A stretch of DNA of 64,000 bases, taken from assembly GCA_950295325.1 (NCBI GenBank), contig OX485806.1:23996001-24060000 (forward strand), given 5' to 3'. Origin of the DNA: Polytrichum commune. Taxonomy: Eukaryota > Streptophyta > Polytrichopsida > Polytrichales > Polytrichaceae. Of this stretch, positions 11,406 through 24,019 are shown piece after piece (within the stretch, counting starts at the first letter, position 1; each line of letters starts with the position of its first letter). The notes beneath the pieces were generated by a model. The model had not been told where the DNA came from and ran no database searches. It saw nothing but the letters and a program-made list of their open reading frames with translations. The translations under genes were made by a program, and so were the position numbers.

Positions 11406-13430
11406 CACACCTCCACACACCCACTGGCTCCACCCCATGCATCCAATGGCTTCAAAACTAATATCAACAATACCACAACTCCACACTAGTCCCCCTCCTC
11501 AAGACTTCATAACTGAACTAACATGTCTCACCCAAAGATACACAACAAAATTACCCCCATCCTTTTCTACCTCTATTATGTTAAAACAAACCATGACCTA
11601 CAACACTCCCCCCCCCCCCCTCTCTCCATACTAGCATTCATCATAGACACATTCTCACTCACCCGTTCATACTACTCTAGCCCACTAATATGTCCCTCAA
11701 ACTCCACAACTACCACTACCCATACCCACAAGACGCAATCTTTGGCGCCCACAATAACACCTACTCCACCTTGTGGGTGGGGCGAGGTTTAGCCCACCCT
11801 CTGGACTCCCAAACAATAGTAGAAACACTACATTGGGCCAAAATGGCAACATACACAGACCATGGGGCCTTTATCATTCTCATCCTACCACACAAATATT
11901 GGTGCAACAAAAGGCACCCCTTCACCAACCCCCACCAATACACCCATGTGCTTGCCCATATACATCAACCCACATACGCTCAAATACTCCCCACAAACAT
12001 GTTTCCCATCATACCTAGCCAAAACCAAACCCAAAATCGTCACTATCCTATGCATACACCAATTCGAGACATTATCCCCATTTTTGCCCCCCCCCCCCCC
12101 CCAAAAAAATAAAAATAAAAATCAATGTTGCATTCCACTTAACCAAACTCCCCCTCGCACAAAAATCCAACCCACTGGACACACCCACCAAGGCCAACGT
12201 ATCCAAGAAATGGAAACACACCCTACCCCCTCTTAGTACTATGAATGTCCCATCATCCATACCTATCACACAAACAACTCCTTCATTCCCCCACAACATG
12301 GCGATGAAGGCAATGTTGACCTAGGAATATACCATCCCATTGGCAACACCCACCATGCCTATAGACTCCCCGGAAGACACAATATCCTACACGCAGAATT
12401 TATAGCTATCTATGTTGCCCTCTATTCTACCAAAGACAATACCACACACTCATATATCTTCATAAACAACCTCAACTCCATCTACCTCATCTACAACCAC
12501 CTCTGTTGAACCCTCCGCCAAACCCTCCTCCTAACAAATCACCATGACAAATTACTTATACAAGTCTTAATCCGATGACTAACACAACACACATCCCCCT
12601 CACACTCCCAAAAATCCGCACGCACTCGGGAATACTCAACAACAATATCGCCAATAGGCTTTCTAATTTTGGTGCCAACAATCACCCGCCATGAACTACG
12701 CCTCCAATACAAATCACAAATACCACCCCTTTTGGCATCCAAAATCCTTACGGAATACCCCCATACCACACCCATACCACACCTCAAACCTTACATACAC
12801 AAGGAATACACCTGCCAACTCACAACCACAATGTTACCCAATACCTATACCTATACCTATACCTATATATATATATAGATAGCAAAATGGCTCAACAATC
12901 CACTAGTCCACTCCTCCCTCTCCAACCCTTTATGGTTAACACTCCAATGCACAGACATACAAATCACACAAACCCTCAAACTATGACATGGACAATACAT
13001 GGGCAACCAAAGAGAACATATCATCTGGCCCACCCAATTCTCTTTTTCCTCTGCAACTTTTGCCCACTACAAGAAATCGACACATGTCTCCACCTTCTCT
13101 CCATGTGCATGAATATCACCCCCAACAATATCCAAACAACCAAACACAATCATGATGAATGCAAGCACCCATGCAGGGAATACTCATAGAACATAATCCC
13201 AAAAAATGGCTATACCCATGCTTCTACACCACAAGCCCATGCCACTACCTCACCAAACTCAAACATGACATCCTTATCATCACCATCACCTCCCCAAAGA
13301 AAACCACACACTACACCACCCAAAACCCAAGCTTAAAATTCATTGAGTTCACATTGTGTCAAGAACGTGACCCCACCAACACAACCCAACGGGGAAAAAC
13401 TAAAATACCAACCCTTACATACCAATCCAA
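11406..13430 (+). pseudogene. Decayed non-LTR retrotransposon, C-terminal part with RNase H and Cys-His region
   Basis: On + the frame is broken many times, but motifs appear in a sensible order. Near 11720-11850 is FGAHNNTYSTLWVGRG with a downstream LHWA, a block I associate with some non-LTR polyproteins (recall, uncertain). Near 12386-12421 is LHAEFIAIYVAL, like the ExxA segment of an RNase H fold. Near 12605-12660 is PKIRTHSGILNNNIANRL, like the RNase H HSG..GN..AD.L segment with the last Asp replaced by Asn. Near 12973-13018 is LKLWHGQYMGNQ. Near 13050-13107 is CNFCPLQEIDTCLHLLSMC, a Cys-Cys-His-Cys finger typical of the LINE C-terminus. Frames switch between blocks. The + strand is very poor in G and rich in C, unlike its neighbours. 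An RNase H downstream of the RT would place it outside the ordinary L1-like LINEs nearby. Confidence 0.6.
12839..12882. repeat. CCTATA / TA microsatellite
   Basis: Four CCTATA-type units followed by a TA run, embedded in the C-rich LINE remnant. Confidence 0.85.
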
Positions 13431-13439
13431 TGGCGGACC

Positions 13440-14400
13440 AAATACTCACATACTTGGCCTCAAAAGTTTATTAGTTTTTTGCTCTTTAAAAATGATCAAA
13501 CTTCATGGTATGGTTACTTCTTGTGCACTAAATGTGCCACAAGGTAGCACCTCTAAGCATGTCCCATGCATATTCAACTTTGTTAGCGTTAAGTTTATCC
13601 CTATTGCAATTTATAATTCTATTAATGATGTTGGTTTTTCCTTCCATGAGATGCCGAAAAGTTTCCCAAAATTATTCTTCCTTGTTTCTCCAAAAAGGTT
13701 TTCACATTTCTTAGGAATTTTACAATTCATGGACCGATGATTTTGGGTTTCAACCAAGTCTCGCCTACAAATGTGGCACTCTTCAATATTTGATGTACTT
13801 GTGATCCCCACTTTCTAGCATCTATTAGAGAAAGGTCATTGCCAACATCAACATTGGCATAAAAGATACAAGATCAACACACACAAAATGTGAAGTATTC
13901 ATATGGGATATCCTTAGAGGTGCTATTGTTTGACCAAATTGATGCGCTAGATATAGAATGGTTGTCATTGGTGAGGTTATGGTTCTTGATCAAATTTGCC
14001 ATAAGGCATGGAGTGGCACAATCTACGCGAGAATGGTGTGCAAAGGAGCCACATCATGAAGCACTTTGAACTTAAAATTGTAGAGAACCAAACCGCTCTC
14101 AAGGCCATATTTGTTAACATGTGATGTGCCGGTGAGGTGCTTTGTAAGGATGATTTCCATTAAATTCAACAGTAGTTATCCCCTTTTTTTGTCACTAACC
14201 ACAAAGCTTCCCTTTCTTGGGTACCAAACATAGTGGTGGAATCTATTTTGTGTTCTATGAAGTCATTGGTATTCTTTTCAAAATTGAAATAAAATCCACA
14301 CTTCCGCTTTATTGTACTCAATAAATGTAGACTTATAGTTAGTTTGAATAAGGAAAACCCTAGAGAGGGTCCCAGTGAAATAGGGTTATCTTTAAGGGTA
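13440..14400 (-). pseudogene. LINE C-terminal fragment
   Basis: On the minus strand near 13778-13720 is CHICRRDLVETQNHRSMNC, a zinc-binding reverse-transcriptase-associated finger (Cys-Cys-His-Cys). It is followed by a segment ending KLFGISWKEKPTSL, as in LINE C-termini. Upstream on the same strand (to about 14400) I see no clear RT block. It is oriented opposite to the C-rich remnant next to it and differs in composition, so it is a separate insertion. Confidence 0.45.
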
Positions 14401-14793
14401 TGTTGAAGGTGACTCTCACGATCTCATTTCATTCAAATTCCAATCTCCAAGTGAGATGCCGATGCAGATGCATTATGCACAAAACTTATGGAAGGGTTCC
14501 ATAAAAAACATCCATCATATTCAAATAACCTAAGTATGTATTTTGATATACGCAAGTAAGTTGCATTCGCTAATAAGTTACATGTCTACCCACGCAAATT
14601 ACCTTGAGTCAAAACCAGTTGCAAGAGATATGTAACTTACAACTTTGTTTATTCAACTGCATAACAACCACAGTAAAAAAATACTCTATTTTGAAACCAT
14701 GATAGTAAATATTGAAAACATGTGAAGTGCCAATATAGTGTGGGGCAACTCAATTGGACATATTAGTGTAGTAACACTGTAGTCGTCTAGAGG

Positions 14794-15028
14794 TAGTGAT
14801 CGGGGAGATTTTTGGGCATACTAATCGGTTGAGATCCTAGTGTTTGCAAGTCCAACTGGTTACATGTTGACATCCTTCAGTTTTCCCTTTCTTAAATTGG
14901 GGTATAGTCTTCTATAGATTCCTCTAAAATGATCGGTAATTCTTCCTGCCATCTTGATGAACTTCAACCGGTTATTTTTCAGACTCAACCGGTTCATCTG
15001 TAACTAACTGCCTGGTCTCCCCGATCAT
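14794..15028 (+). mobile_element. CCGGTT-type MITE, copy with paired ends
   Basis: The left end GTGATCGGGGAGA is mirrored by TCTCCCCGATCAT at the right end. The body holds GGTTGAGATCCTAGTGTTTG, GGTTACATGTTGACATCC, AAAATGATCGGTAATTC and two AACCGGTT sites. About 235 bases, no coding capacity. Relatives lie at 24020-24262, 26225-26515, 29862-30098, 57465-58236 and 58236-59217. Confidence 0.65.
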
Positions 15029-15314
15029 AGGTCTGGAGGCGGCACTGACTGACTTTCGTATGTAAGCTCCGTACCCTATAATAAATATACACAAGGCAGT
15101 GGAATCCCTTGAATGCTAATGAGTCTCTCTCTAGTCAACTCACAAATATCTGTCAGACACATCCACCATATCTCCTGCACTCTCACAGGAAGCCCACAAA
15201 AGCACCATAACTGAGACTTTAACTACACTAGTACCTCACCTCCTTCATTGCATTGCATTGCATGCATGCAAACAAACGACGGCCGTGACGCAACACAATT
15301 TTGGTGATGGTGAT

Positions 15315-15525
15315 GGTGATGTGAAGTTGTCCGAGATGACCCTAAACTTCTGGATGATGGTGGAGAGATACCCAAATCTCAAGGAAGAGGTTGGCGGTTC
15401 AATTCCCGGTTGTGAAATCTCTTCTCTACTTGACGAAAAACTTGCTAGGTAGTCAACTGCCTCCTGTGCTTTGGCGCTGGCCTATCGGCCTTCTGTCTCA
15501 AAAAGAAAAAGGACAAAAAGATGGT
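15315..15525 (+). repeat. SINE-like unit sharing the LINE 3' tail
   Basis: A box-B-like GGTTCAATTCC lies at 15396-15406, with a weak box-A-like TGGATGATGG about 45 bases upstream. The 3' end TTGGCGCTGGCC, then GGCCTTCTGTCTCAAAAAG, matches the LINE tail at 1-97. A SINE borrowing its tail from a partner LINE explains this, but a short LINE 3' fragment is also possible. The frame through it reads EEVGGSIPGCEISSLLD, which is probably chance translation. Confidence 0.45.
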
Positions 15526-15529
15526 GATG

Positions 15530-16980
15530 TGAAGTTGCAAGCGCAAGACCTTCCGTTCTCTCTTGCAAACCAACATCTAACCGCAAGAACATCTAATGTA
15601 TGTTAATGTTATTTGGTTTGTTTTTCGTGTTCTTCAACTTCTACCAACTATACAACTTTTGGATGCATTAGCAACTCTATGATGAAGGATTGGCAAAAAC
15701 AATATTGAAATCCAAACATTCCTAATGGTTATCAAATATGTGTATGTTTGTTGGTGTCTTCATTGAATACATTGGTCCTCCTGATTGTGTTCACTGTTGA
15801 GTGTGGTGTAGTTTATGACACGATGAAGACATAGTCCAATCTCTTCTAAACATGTGTCTTTATGATGTTTGTTCTTTGATCAAAACACCAATCAAATGTA
15901 AGGGTCAGGTCAAGAGAAGTAACCATCCATATGGATACCTTACACTCATATGTGAAATCAGGTTGTCCCCCTCTAATTTATCGACACTCCACAACTATTT
16001 TGAATATTAATTTGCCACAATTATAAAACTAAATTCAATCGTGGTTGTTACACAAATGAATAAAACAAAGTTGTAAGTTTTTGAATGCCAATTTTGACCC
16101 AAGGTAATTTGTATGGGTATAGAGATAACCAATTCACAAGAGCAACTTAATTGCACATCTTAGTGTGAGAAATGTGTCTTTTCCAAATCACCCCACTTGC
16201 ACATGTCACCTATATCCATTAAAAAAAATGAATCACACTTTGTGTTGACAAATGTATGTCAAATCAATTATATAGGCATAAAATGTGATGTTTTTGAGAG
16301 GTCCTAGATGATAGTGTGTCTAATGGACCATGTCAAAAAGAAAAAGAAAAAGAAAAACCTTTTCTATGAGTTACCTGAGGGTCCTTCACATGACTAGATC
16401 TTGAGTTGAGAACTCAAACTTGAAAATTACATAACTTTACAGCAACTTCGATTTGACAAGCTTCCACCCATGGCTCAAGACTATTGATACACTAACCAAT
16501 TTTCAAGCTTTCAATAGTTTTAGGAAGTATAAAACAATTACATATGTTCAAAGTGAGTGATCAAGGTGTAAACAACTACTAAATGTCGAAGTCCAATCTT
16601 GGCAAGTCCAAACTTCAACTCATGCTTAGGGACATATGGCCAAGGTTTAATCCTAAAAGAGGATGAAGCCATGGGATTAGTCTTGATTGGTTCATTATTA
16701 AGCAACACCAAGGCTTCTCTGGGTCCAATATATGGGGGCACATTGGTGAAGCATGACAAATATGGTGAAATGCACTTACCAACTTCCCACTCACACTCTT
16801 ATGGAATTTCTCAACTCAAACATTTGTTTCCTTGCTAGGCTTGAACTCATTGGTAATGGTTTCTCCTATACCATGGCCCATATGTTAACCGCAAGGATAT
16901 TCAATGCATAGATTACATTTGAGTTAGTGAGAACCAAAATCTCCTCCTGTGGGTTGAGGCGCGTGTTAAGTTTGACCTCG
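15530..16980. other. AT-rich stretch without a supported gene
   Basis: No motif recognised. Overlapping opposite frames at 16538-16838 lack any family signal. A short AAAAAGAAAAAG tract lies near 16338. Confidence 0.5.
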
Positions 16981-16984
16981 CCCA

Positions 16985-18330
16985 AACTAAGGTTAGTGAT
17001 TGGATGACACTTATAACCAAAATTTTAGCTCAACAAAGCCACTCGCTGGACAAGGATCTGAATCAAGCCCCCGGTTAATGGATTGGGCTTTACAGAGACG
17101 GGGAGCCAAACTTGACTTTTGTATGCGTTGCTCAACCACCTACACTCCATCCATCATGAATCACTATTGTTTCTTCATGTCTCTTGCAGTTAAATGCTTC
17201 ACGGTAGACGCCTACTATGCGAGAACCCAGGTTAAAACTATTCATACCACTAGAGAACAAAAGCAAAAGGAAACCTCATTTTTATATGGCAAGACAAGCA
17301 CTCTTAGTGGGGACCCGTATCGTTGGAGTTGGGTGGAGGGGTGACACTTTCTTAACTACAACACGAAGTTCAATAAAGGTTTTGTCATCAATTGGACTTC
17401 AAGGACAACCTGGGCGGTGGACAAATGACAAGGCTACCTCCTGGAGAACTACAAGTTTCATTGGGCACAATTTTGGGATTTACTTCAGTCACGGAAGGAA
17501 GCAATCTTCATGTGGTCCATTTGGCAAAAGACGATTGCAGTAAGAGAATGGAGGGCTCATATTGCACCAACAATTGTCTCCAAGCTATGCATATTTTTTT
17601 AAAAAAAATTGCCTTCTCAACATGAGTGAATTGTTCAAGCAAAAGTTATTGGATTGCATTCGGGCTAGTAGAGCCTCTCAAGGGACCACTTTTATCAAGC
17701 AGGCGAGGACATGAAATTATGATAGCATTCATTGGAAACAAGCCTATTGTGGCAAAAAGATTCCCAATAAGTTTGTTAAAAAGAATAAGACATGTCATTT
17801 TTTTGATAACATTCTTTTTTGGACAATATGGATTGAACGCAATGAGAAAGTTTCAAAGTCGGAGCAATGGCATGAATCCAAGGGCAATGCCTCATTTAGG
17901 ATGACATGATTATGTACACAATGTACATCAAGGTAGCTTGGAAGAGGGTCATAAAGTATGTTAACATTACTTTCTCAACTGAGACATTACTTCCAGGGTT
18001 TGACCAAAGGTGGGGCATTACATGTACTCTTTGTTGAAGAAATAACATGGAAATCTTTTGGAATTGGAAATGGCAATGTATGTAAGTAAGCTTGGCATTC
18101 TTGTTAGTCATTTAGTGGTTTGGGAGTTGTCCTCGATTGGTGGGTATGGTGGATTGCCCTTGATGGGGTTGGGACTTTTGTTACTTTTACATGACGGTGT
18201 AACACATCCGAGGGGTCATATCTCCTCTTGAAGTGGGTGTGTGTGAGTTGGTTCTTATTCATTTACGGCGTTGGCTTGTTGGACTTCTATCAACTTAAAA
18301 ATTTTAAGAAAAGAAAAGTAAAAAAGATTT
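16985..18330 (+). pseudogene. Decayed LINE 3' half with 3' tail
   Basis: Near 17470-17523 the + strand reads FWDLLQSRKEAIFMWSIW, and near 17792-17852 it reads FFDNILFWTIWIERNEKV. Both are typical of the zinc-finger and C-terminal segment that follows the RT domain in plant LINEs (the W..W.ERN block). Frameshifts lie between them. The element runs out into GGCGTTGGCTTGTTGGACTT and an A-rich tract at 18290-18330, a variant of the tail at 1-97. No RT catalytic block is present, so it is 5'-truncated, which is normal for LINEs. It is non-functional. Confidence 0.65.
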
Positions 18331-21190
18331 GGGAAAAGATTAATTGGTATTAGAGGAGGCTACATCCAACTAATCAACAACTAAAATTAGCCACAATTGG
18401 ACCTCACTTAATACCATAATTAGCCATTAGTTATAATATTTTAGGGATTTATGCATCAAGCCAAGCTAGTAGACAAGAAAATGGCCATGAGTTTCTACTC
18501 ACTAAAGTGGCATGGCTTGTATAGACAACATAGCTTTGTTTAGCAATGTCATTTAGCCACCAAATGTGAACCCGCCAATATCAAGCTACCATTATTTCTT
18601 AATTGAGTTGATTTGCAAAACCAAGCCCATGTGAAATTGATAACAATTACTACTTTTAGTTCTATGGCTGGGTAATAATGCTCGGCACATCACCAACCTT
18701 GGCATGGAGCCATCTACTTAGCTAATATAGCCAAGTCGAGTTGTCTTTCAACCATGTCAAGGATTAGTGACAAATGTAGTACAACATGCAATATAACCCC
18801 ATCTTTTGATTGTTGGCTTTTAAATAGATTTTTATTTTCTCGGACATGCAAGGCATTCCAACGACACATGATGCCCTCAAGCTAAAGAAAAATGTGCAAC
18901 CATTGCATGCACACACAAATATTTGAGGAACATGTGAAGGCATTTGTTGTAACAAAAATTACATGACACTTTGATGTTGTTGACCATACTGAACTTATGA
19001 TTAAATGATTAATGTTCCAAAAAATACCTAAATTTTTACCAAAAGTTATAGCAATGCATGGTTTTGTTTTACAAACCACTTTGAAAGAGAATTATTCGAC
19101 TTTCTCATCTATTGGTGAACATCCTTCTAATGTTACCATAAGCATCTTGATACCAACCATCCCAATTCCTTTACAAAGGAGTACTCCATGATTTAATACA
19201 CTAAAGTCAATGGCATTTAGCCTCCAAAGGTGGGAAGAAGGGTTGGATAGGTCTTACAATAAGGCAATTTTCCTTTGGAGCTACAATTCTCTTAGAACTT
19301 CCAATCTCCATCAAAATCTTTGTGCCCATTATGGTTTTATCTCTACACATATGCCTATTTCATAAAGTATGTATGTTTGATGCAGATGATACTTATCTTT
19401 GCTCTTTAAGCAACGGAAAGCCATGAGGGAAAGAACTTACAAAAACTTTGGCCTACCCCTCGGGCATGACTTTACTTTTGATAAATCCCTCCCCTCACGG
19501 CTTTCTCCTATATACAATCTCGTGATGGCAATGAATTGTAGTGCCACTTGCCATGACAATTTTGGCGATTTCCTATGATTTTATAGGGTTGTGAAGTGTC
19601 CCTAGAGATACTACATGTTCGTGACTTGTTGTTTAGAATTTCATTAGACAAGTTCAAGGAGAAGCCCGCCTCGTAGGCCAAGATCCTTGCCCACATAGTC
19701 AACCTATTGCATTTCCCTTTGGCAGTCACAAATTTCAATAGCTTCAAGTTCTTTTAAAGGAGTGTCTATGTGTCAGTGGCATAGTCCTTTGCTTTGGTTT
19801 CTTTGGATGTTGCCATCTAGCCACCACGTATGTTCTTGTGATTGGCCGAAGTTTCAGTTCATCCACTATAATAAAAGTTCCTCATATCACCAAGAAAGTC
19901 GCATGAAGGAGGGCAAGGGAGTGTTTGATGTACACTTACAAATATGTGTAAAGTCTGCCAATACACATTAAAAGGGCTACAAATTAAAGTGGGTTGCTGG
20001 CCTATCCACTTCGTATGACCGCAACCAACAATGCCAATGAAGAGGATGATCCCAATGTGGTTCAATCAATCCCTTAACCTTCATTTAACTTCCCATTCAA
20101 CCCTTCATTCAACCTCTCCTAAACCACTCATGCAACCTTTCATGGAACTCGCGAGCCACCTAATGTTGGCCTCAATCACACCCAAAACCCTAAACAACAT
20201 GCACAATATAGGTATTGCACGCACACTGCTTGCCTTCGTGGAAGGAGATGCATTGTGCAAAGCGAGGGATTTTGTAAGCCTCAAAAGAGCGTTGGCAATG
20301 ACCCATGAAACTCTTGCAACCCACCTCTTTAAGGTTCCCACAAAGTCAAGTGGTACCTATCACATTGCGTGCCAAACTACATCTCTCAACATAGACCTAC
20401 CTCCACCTAACGTGGAGCTACCAACTTAATCTACCAATCTGGAGGCTCCAGCCTCAAGATTTGCAATCCTCCCCAAAAAAAATTTATTGTGGTTGAAGAG
20501 TTTGATGGGAGTTTGACCCAACGTTGGTTTTTAACTTTATGACTTATTCATGACTATCATTCAAATTGTAACTTGGACACAGTTGATGCATTGACTGATG
20601 TTATGAAATAAGGGGTTGAAAATAATGAAATCGACAATGATTAGTATTGTGTGGATTTAGTTTGAAACCAAATTGATGGAAAATAACATAAAAACTAGAT
20701 TTAAGATGTAATGTGCATCAATGGATATTCAAAGGAAATCATCCATTTTGGGTGTAATTTGAAATGAAAAAACGATGGAAACTAACATGGAAAGGGAGTT
20801 TCATAATGTAATGTGGAGTTGGAATTAACATATATTCACAAGGAAATCGTGATTCATAAAACCTACCAATGTGATAAGGACTCCAGATATGAAGGACTTG
20901 CCCCAAATTCCCAATGGGCACCGGACATCACTACACCATTTATTGTGTACAGTGTCATGTATACTATTCGTGAGGGGCATGGACTAAATACCCGAGAGTC
21001 TAGAAGAATCAAGTCCAGTGATTGTCAACACGACGCTAGTTGTCAAAATCTGAATTGCAAAATGATTTACCTCACGACATTTAGCACACATTGAGGTGCT
21101 TGCGATGATAGTTTTTAATACTTCAACATGCGAGAAGGTAATGTGACCACATCAATGACAACGTCCACAAGGTAATCTTCACCTCGATAA
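18330..21190. other. AT-rich stretch without a supported gene
   Basis: The longest open frame, 20031-20429 on +, encodes 132 residues with a repetitive Ser/His/Leu-rich start and no motif I know. A minus frame at 19508-19747 (WARILAYEAGFSLNL) is also unassigned. Nothing else is supported. Confidence 0.45.
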
Positions 21191-21199
21191 AGGATAAAA

Positions 21200-22047
21200 T
21201 ATTCATACGAGCTCCAAAACGTATGAGGAAAATGGCGACATCCTTGACTTGGATCCGCTCACCATCTTGCACTAGGGGAAGTGGGCTAGTCGGGAAAAAG
21301 AGAGTATCCATTCAAGACCCACCTACCGTAAGCAATCAAACCGTTGTTGACAGAGTTTGCCATCCACAACCGCTAGCTTATAATAAGCGTATCGATCGAA
21401 GGAAAGTGAGGGTGAATTTCGCCCCGATTCATCAGTCAAGCAATTCGTGTGCCTGCAAAAGGGGTATATAAAACTTACATATGATGATTGAGCCGCATTC
21501 CGAAACCAGATCCAAAGGCAACCAAGAAACATAAAGGTCTTGAATAAACACGGGATGAAATTAGACAGACAACATACATGTTGTCGAATGGATTGCAAGG
21601 AATTGGTCTGCAAAGACTCGAACAACAGGAGACATAAACCCCCGGGGTGGCCGGCAGTGTGTCTGACGACTGTCCTTCTTTGCTTGCTTGCTTGCTTGCT
21701 TGCTTGCGTGGACTCTTCCCAGGCTTGTGTGGGGGCTGGGGTAAAATAACATAAGTTAATTAAGTGGACAAGCAAGTAAAGAGAGGTGCACATGCATGCA
21801 CAATGGGAATTTTACCCGGTCTCTCAATGCACTTCACAGCTTAGCTTGCTTGCTTACTTAGATCACATGCATCGGGAAACTGGGGGCGTGAGATTTCGGT
21901 CACGAAATGTAGAAAAGTCACCCCCTCCTCATGGGTCGTCAGTCGACCTAGCTAGGCTTGCCAGTTTCGTTTCTGAAGGCCCAGCAGCCACACATTATCA
22001 AAGGTAGCTTTGAAGCACCTGATTCCGTCGGTGACCCTGTGTTGTTG

Positions 22048-22079
<32 letters not shown>

Positions 22080-22250
22080 TTTTGTGCAAAATGGGCAGCT
22101 ACGTACTTCAATATCCTTCATGTGCCTTCAAGCTCAAGCTTGCAAGTCTGGTGGGCGAAGGTGGATGAATTGGGTATCCCTTACATCTGCTTGAACGGGT
22201 GGACCTTTCTTCCTTCTTCTTTTTGATTTTGAAGTTCTAGCCCACTCTTG
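21200..22250. other. GC-richer patch with GCTT microsatellite, function unknown
   Basis: Composition rises relative to the flanks, with CCCCGGGGTGGCCGGC near 21645 and a GCTT run at about 21679-21706. A 156-codon minus frame (21323-21793) crosses the microsatellite, which gives it QASKQASKQ. It shows a stretch of hydrophobic residues but no family motif, so I would not annotate it as a gene without transcript support. A TA run lies at 22057-22079. Confidence 0.35.
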
Positions 22251-22282
22251 ACCTTGTAATGTTTGGCTTCTTTAAGCTTTTA

Positions 22283-22602
22283 CACTCTAACCTCTTTAAC
22301 ATCACGCATGTGGCAACCAAAGCGCACGTGATTTTAAGGAGGTCTGCAATGGTAACATGGATGCATGATGAAAGAGAATTAGTGTAGCATGTGACATTAT
22401 CGAAGAACACGAAGTCACGACAATAATGACAACGTGGTGCATGCGAGCATGTGCTTTGAGTTTTTTGATGGATTATTTTAATGTCAAAACTTGTGACATG
22501 TGAGAGAGAAATGTGATAGCAAGGAGGGAGGTTTAACCGAACACATCCCTTCCCTAGGGTTTGGGGATATAAGAGAGAGAGTGACATTACGGAGGTTAGA
22601 GC
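22283..22602. mobile_element. TA-flanked MITE, complete copy
   Basis: The left end CACTCTAACCTCTTTAACAT is mirrored by the right end, which reads ATTACGGAGGTTAGAGCG just before TA. Both ends are flanked by TA, the mark of Tc1/mariner-type insertion. The body shares GTGGCAACCAAAGCGCACGT and GAGAGAAATGTGATAGCAAG with 10761-11205. 320 bases, non-coding. Confidence 0.7.
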
Positions 22603-22975
22603 GTACAAGTTAGAGGGTGGACTTGAGCTTGAAATTTACCCCCCCCCCCCACCCCCTAAACACAAAAATACCAACCTTGGGATAAAGCTCAACCACCTTA
22701 GGCACATGTATGGGTTTCTTCTTCTTTACATTTTCTTAAAACCTTGATCCACCAAACTTGCAAGCTTGAGCTAAAGCTTAAGTTGTTTGCGGGTATCCCA
22801 TGACTATAAAGAACATGCACAAATTGCTTCATTACAACGTGTCCACGTCAACAAGTTAGCATCTGCAAGTGCAAGTCCACATGCCAATGTTTTTTTGTTT
22901 TTTTATCTACTATTTTTTATTACATTGTGTATGCAAATTAGTATGGTCAACACTATTCACCATCCATCCACGTAA

Positions 22976-23115
22976 ATGATCTTGCAATCATTGGTTGGCA
23001 ATCAAATAAGGTGGCATGAGTCACTTGCTAGAGCAAGGCAAGTCACGAAGGTCACATCTAACTAGCATGGCACATTAATTTGAATGCCACAATAATAGTG
23101 TCATATAGTGTGGCC
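22976..23115 (+). repeat. Diverged dispersed repeat, copy 2
   Basis: Relative of 2636-2795: AAATGATCTTGCAATCATTG, CAAGTCACGAAGGTCAC, AGCATGGCACATTAATTTGA in the same order. Class unknown. Confidence 0.4.
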
Positions 23116-23829
23116 TACTATATGACAAATTATTGTAACCTATTGTTGTTGATTGCATTACTTTGTCCTATTAGTGTGGACCAAAGTAATTCTTTAGAAC
23201 CCATAATAATCTTTAGCCCACACCAACTATGCAATTAGAGTCATTGTGTGGGCTACAACACTAGTTCTTAGGAATTTGATGTGGGTGAATATTTTATTTT
23301 AAGCTACTTTCATCCTCGGTCAACAACCTCTTTGAATATATAGAGGGAAAACCAAAGCCTTAGGCCCACACTATTTTCACCTTGACTAGACAATTAGAAC
23401 GACCCACATTTATTATTTCCACATCATTTCCCCGACCACATGAATTAGACAGTTTAATGTGTTTGTAGTTATTCTCATATTTTTCATAGATTGTTAACCA
23501 AACAAATTCTCCCATATATGTCATTTCACCTTTATTTGGGGTCATGTCAAAATGTTGTTAACTATCCAAACCATCACAACAAGAAAGGATTATTGCACAC
23601 ATGCTTACCTCTCAACCATCCAAATGAGATATTGGAGCAACCTAATTTGATTTCTTTTGAACTATTTTCAATGCCATAAAACAAACATCCAAATCGCATG
23701 CTAATTCATGGCTTTTATGTTGAATGAACGAAAAGTACGCTTGTATTATACACCTCTCGCCAACCATCACCGAAACTGTCATGAGATAAGAGAGAAGAAG
23801 AGTTAAAAAGAAAAGAAGAAGGAGAGAAC

Positions 23830-23986
23830 CATAACATTATTCAGATCCATAACAAAGTGCAGCGGGACTGATAGAACATCCCCGGATATTCTCCACATTC
23901 AGAGCGCATGTGGAGAATATCCAGGAATATTCCATTGAATTCTATCAGCCCCACTGCGCTTTGTTATGAATCTGAATAATGTTATG
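23830..23986. repeat. Long near-perfect hairpin (157 bases)
   Basis: The left arm starts CATAACATTATTCAGATCCA and the right arm ends in its mirror image. The outer ~47 bases pair with about four mismatches. The inner GGATATTCTCCACAT pairs perfectly with ATGTGGAGAATATCC across a 9-base loop (TCAGAGCGC). The right arm has about ten extra bases, giving one bulge. It could be a small fold-back transposon or a microRNA-type precursor. No target duplication is clear. Confidence 0.75.
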
Positions 23987-24019
23987 ACCCAAGTTGCCGG
24001 TGACTATTTATTACGCTGC

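Noticed and set aside
11116-11634. Frames spanning the N block
   Set aside because: Translation through N has no meaning.
15391-15420. Possible functional tRNA gene
   Set aside because: A box B is present, but no full cloverleaf or anticodon arm could be formed. SINE-like origin is preferred.
21323-21793. 156-codon minus-strand frame
   Set aside because: It runs through a GCTT microsatellite and shows no family motif. Kept only as part of an unassigned patch.
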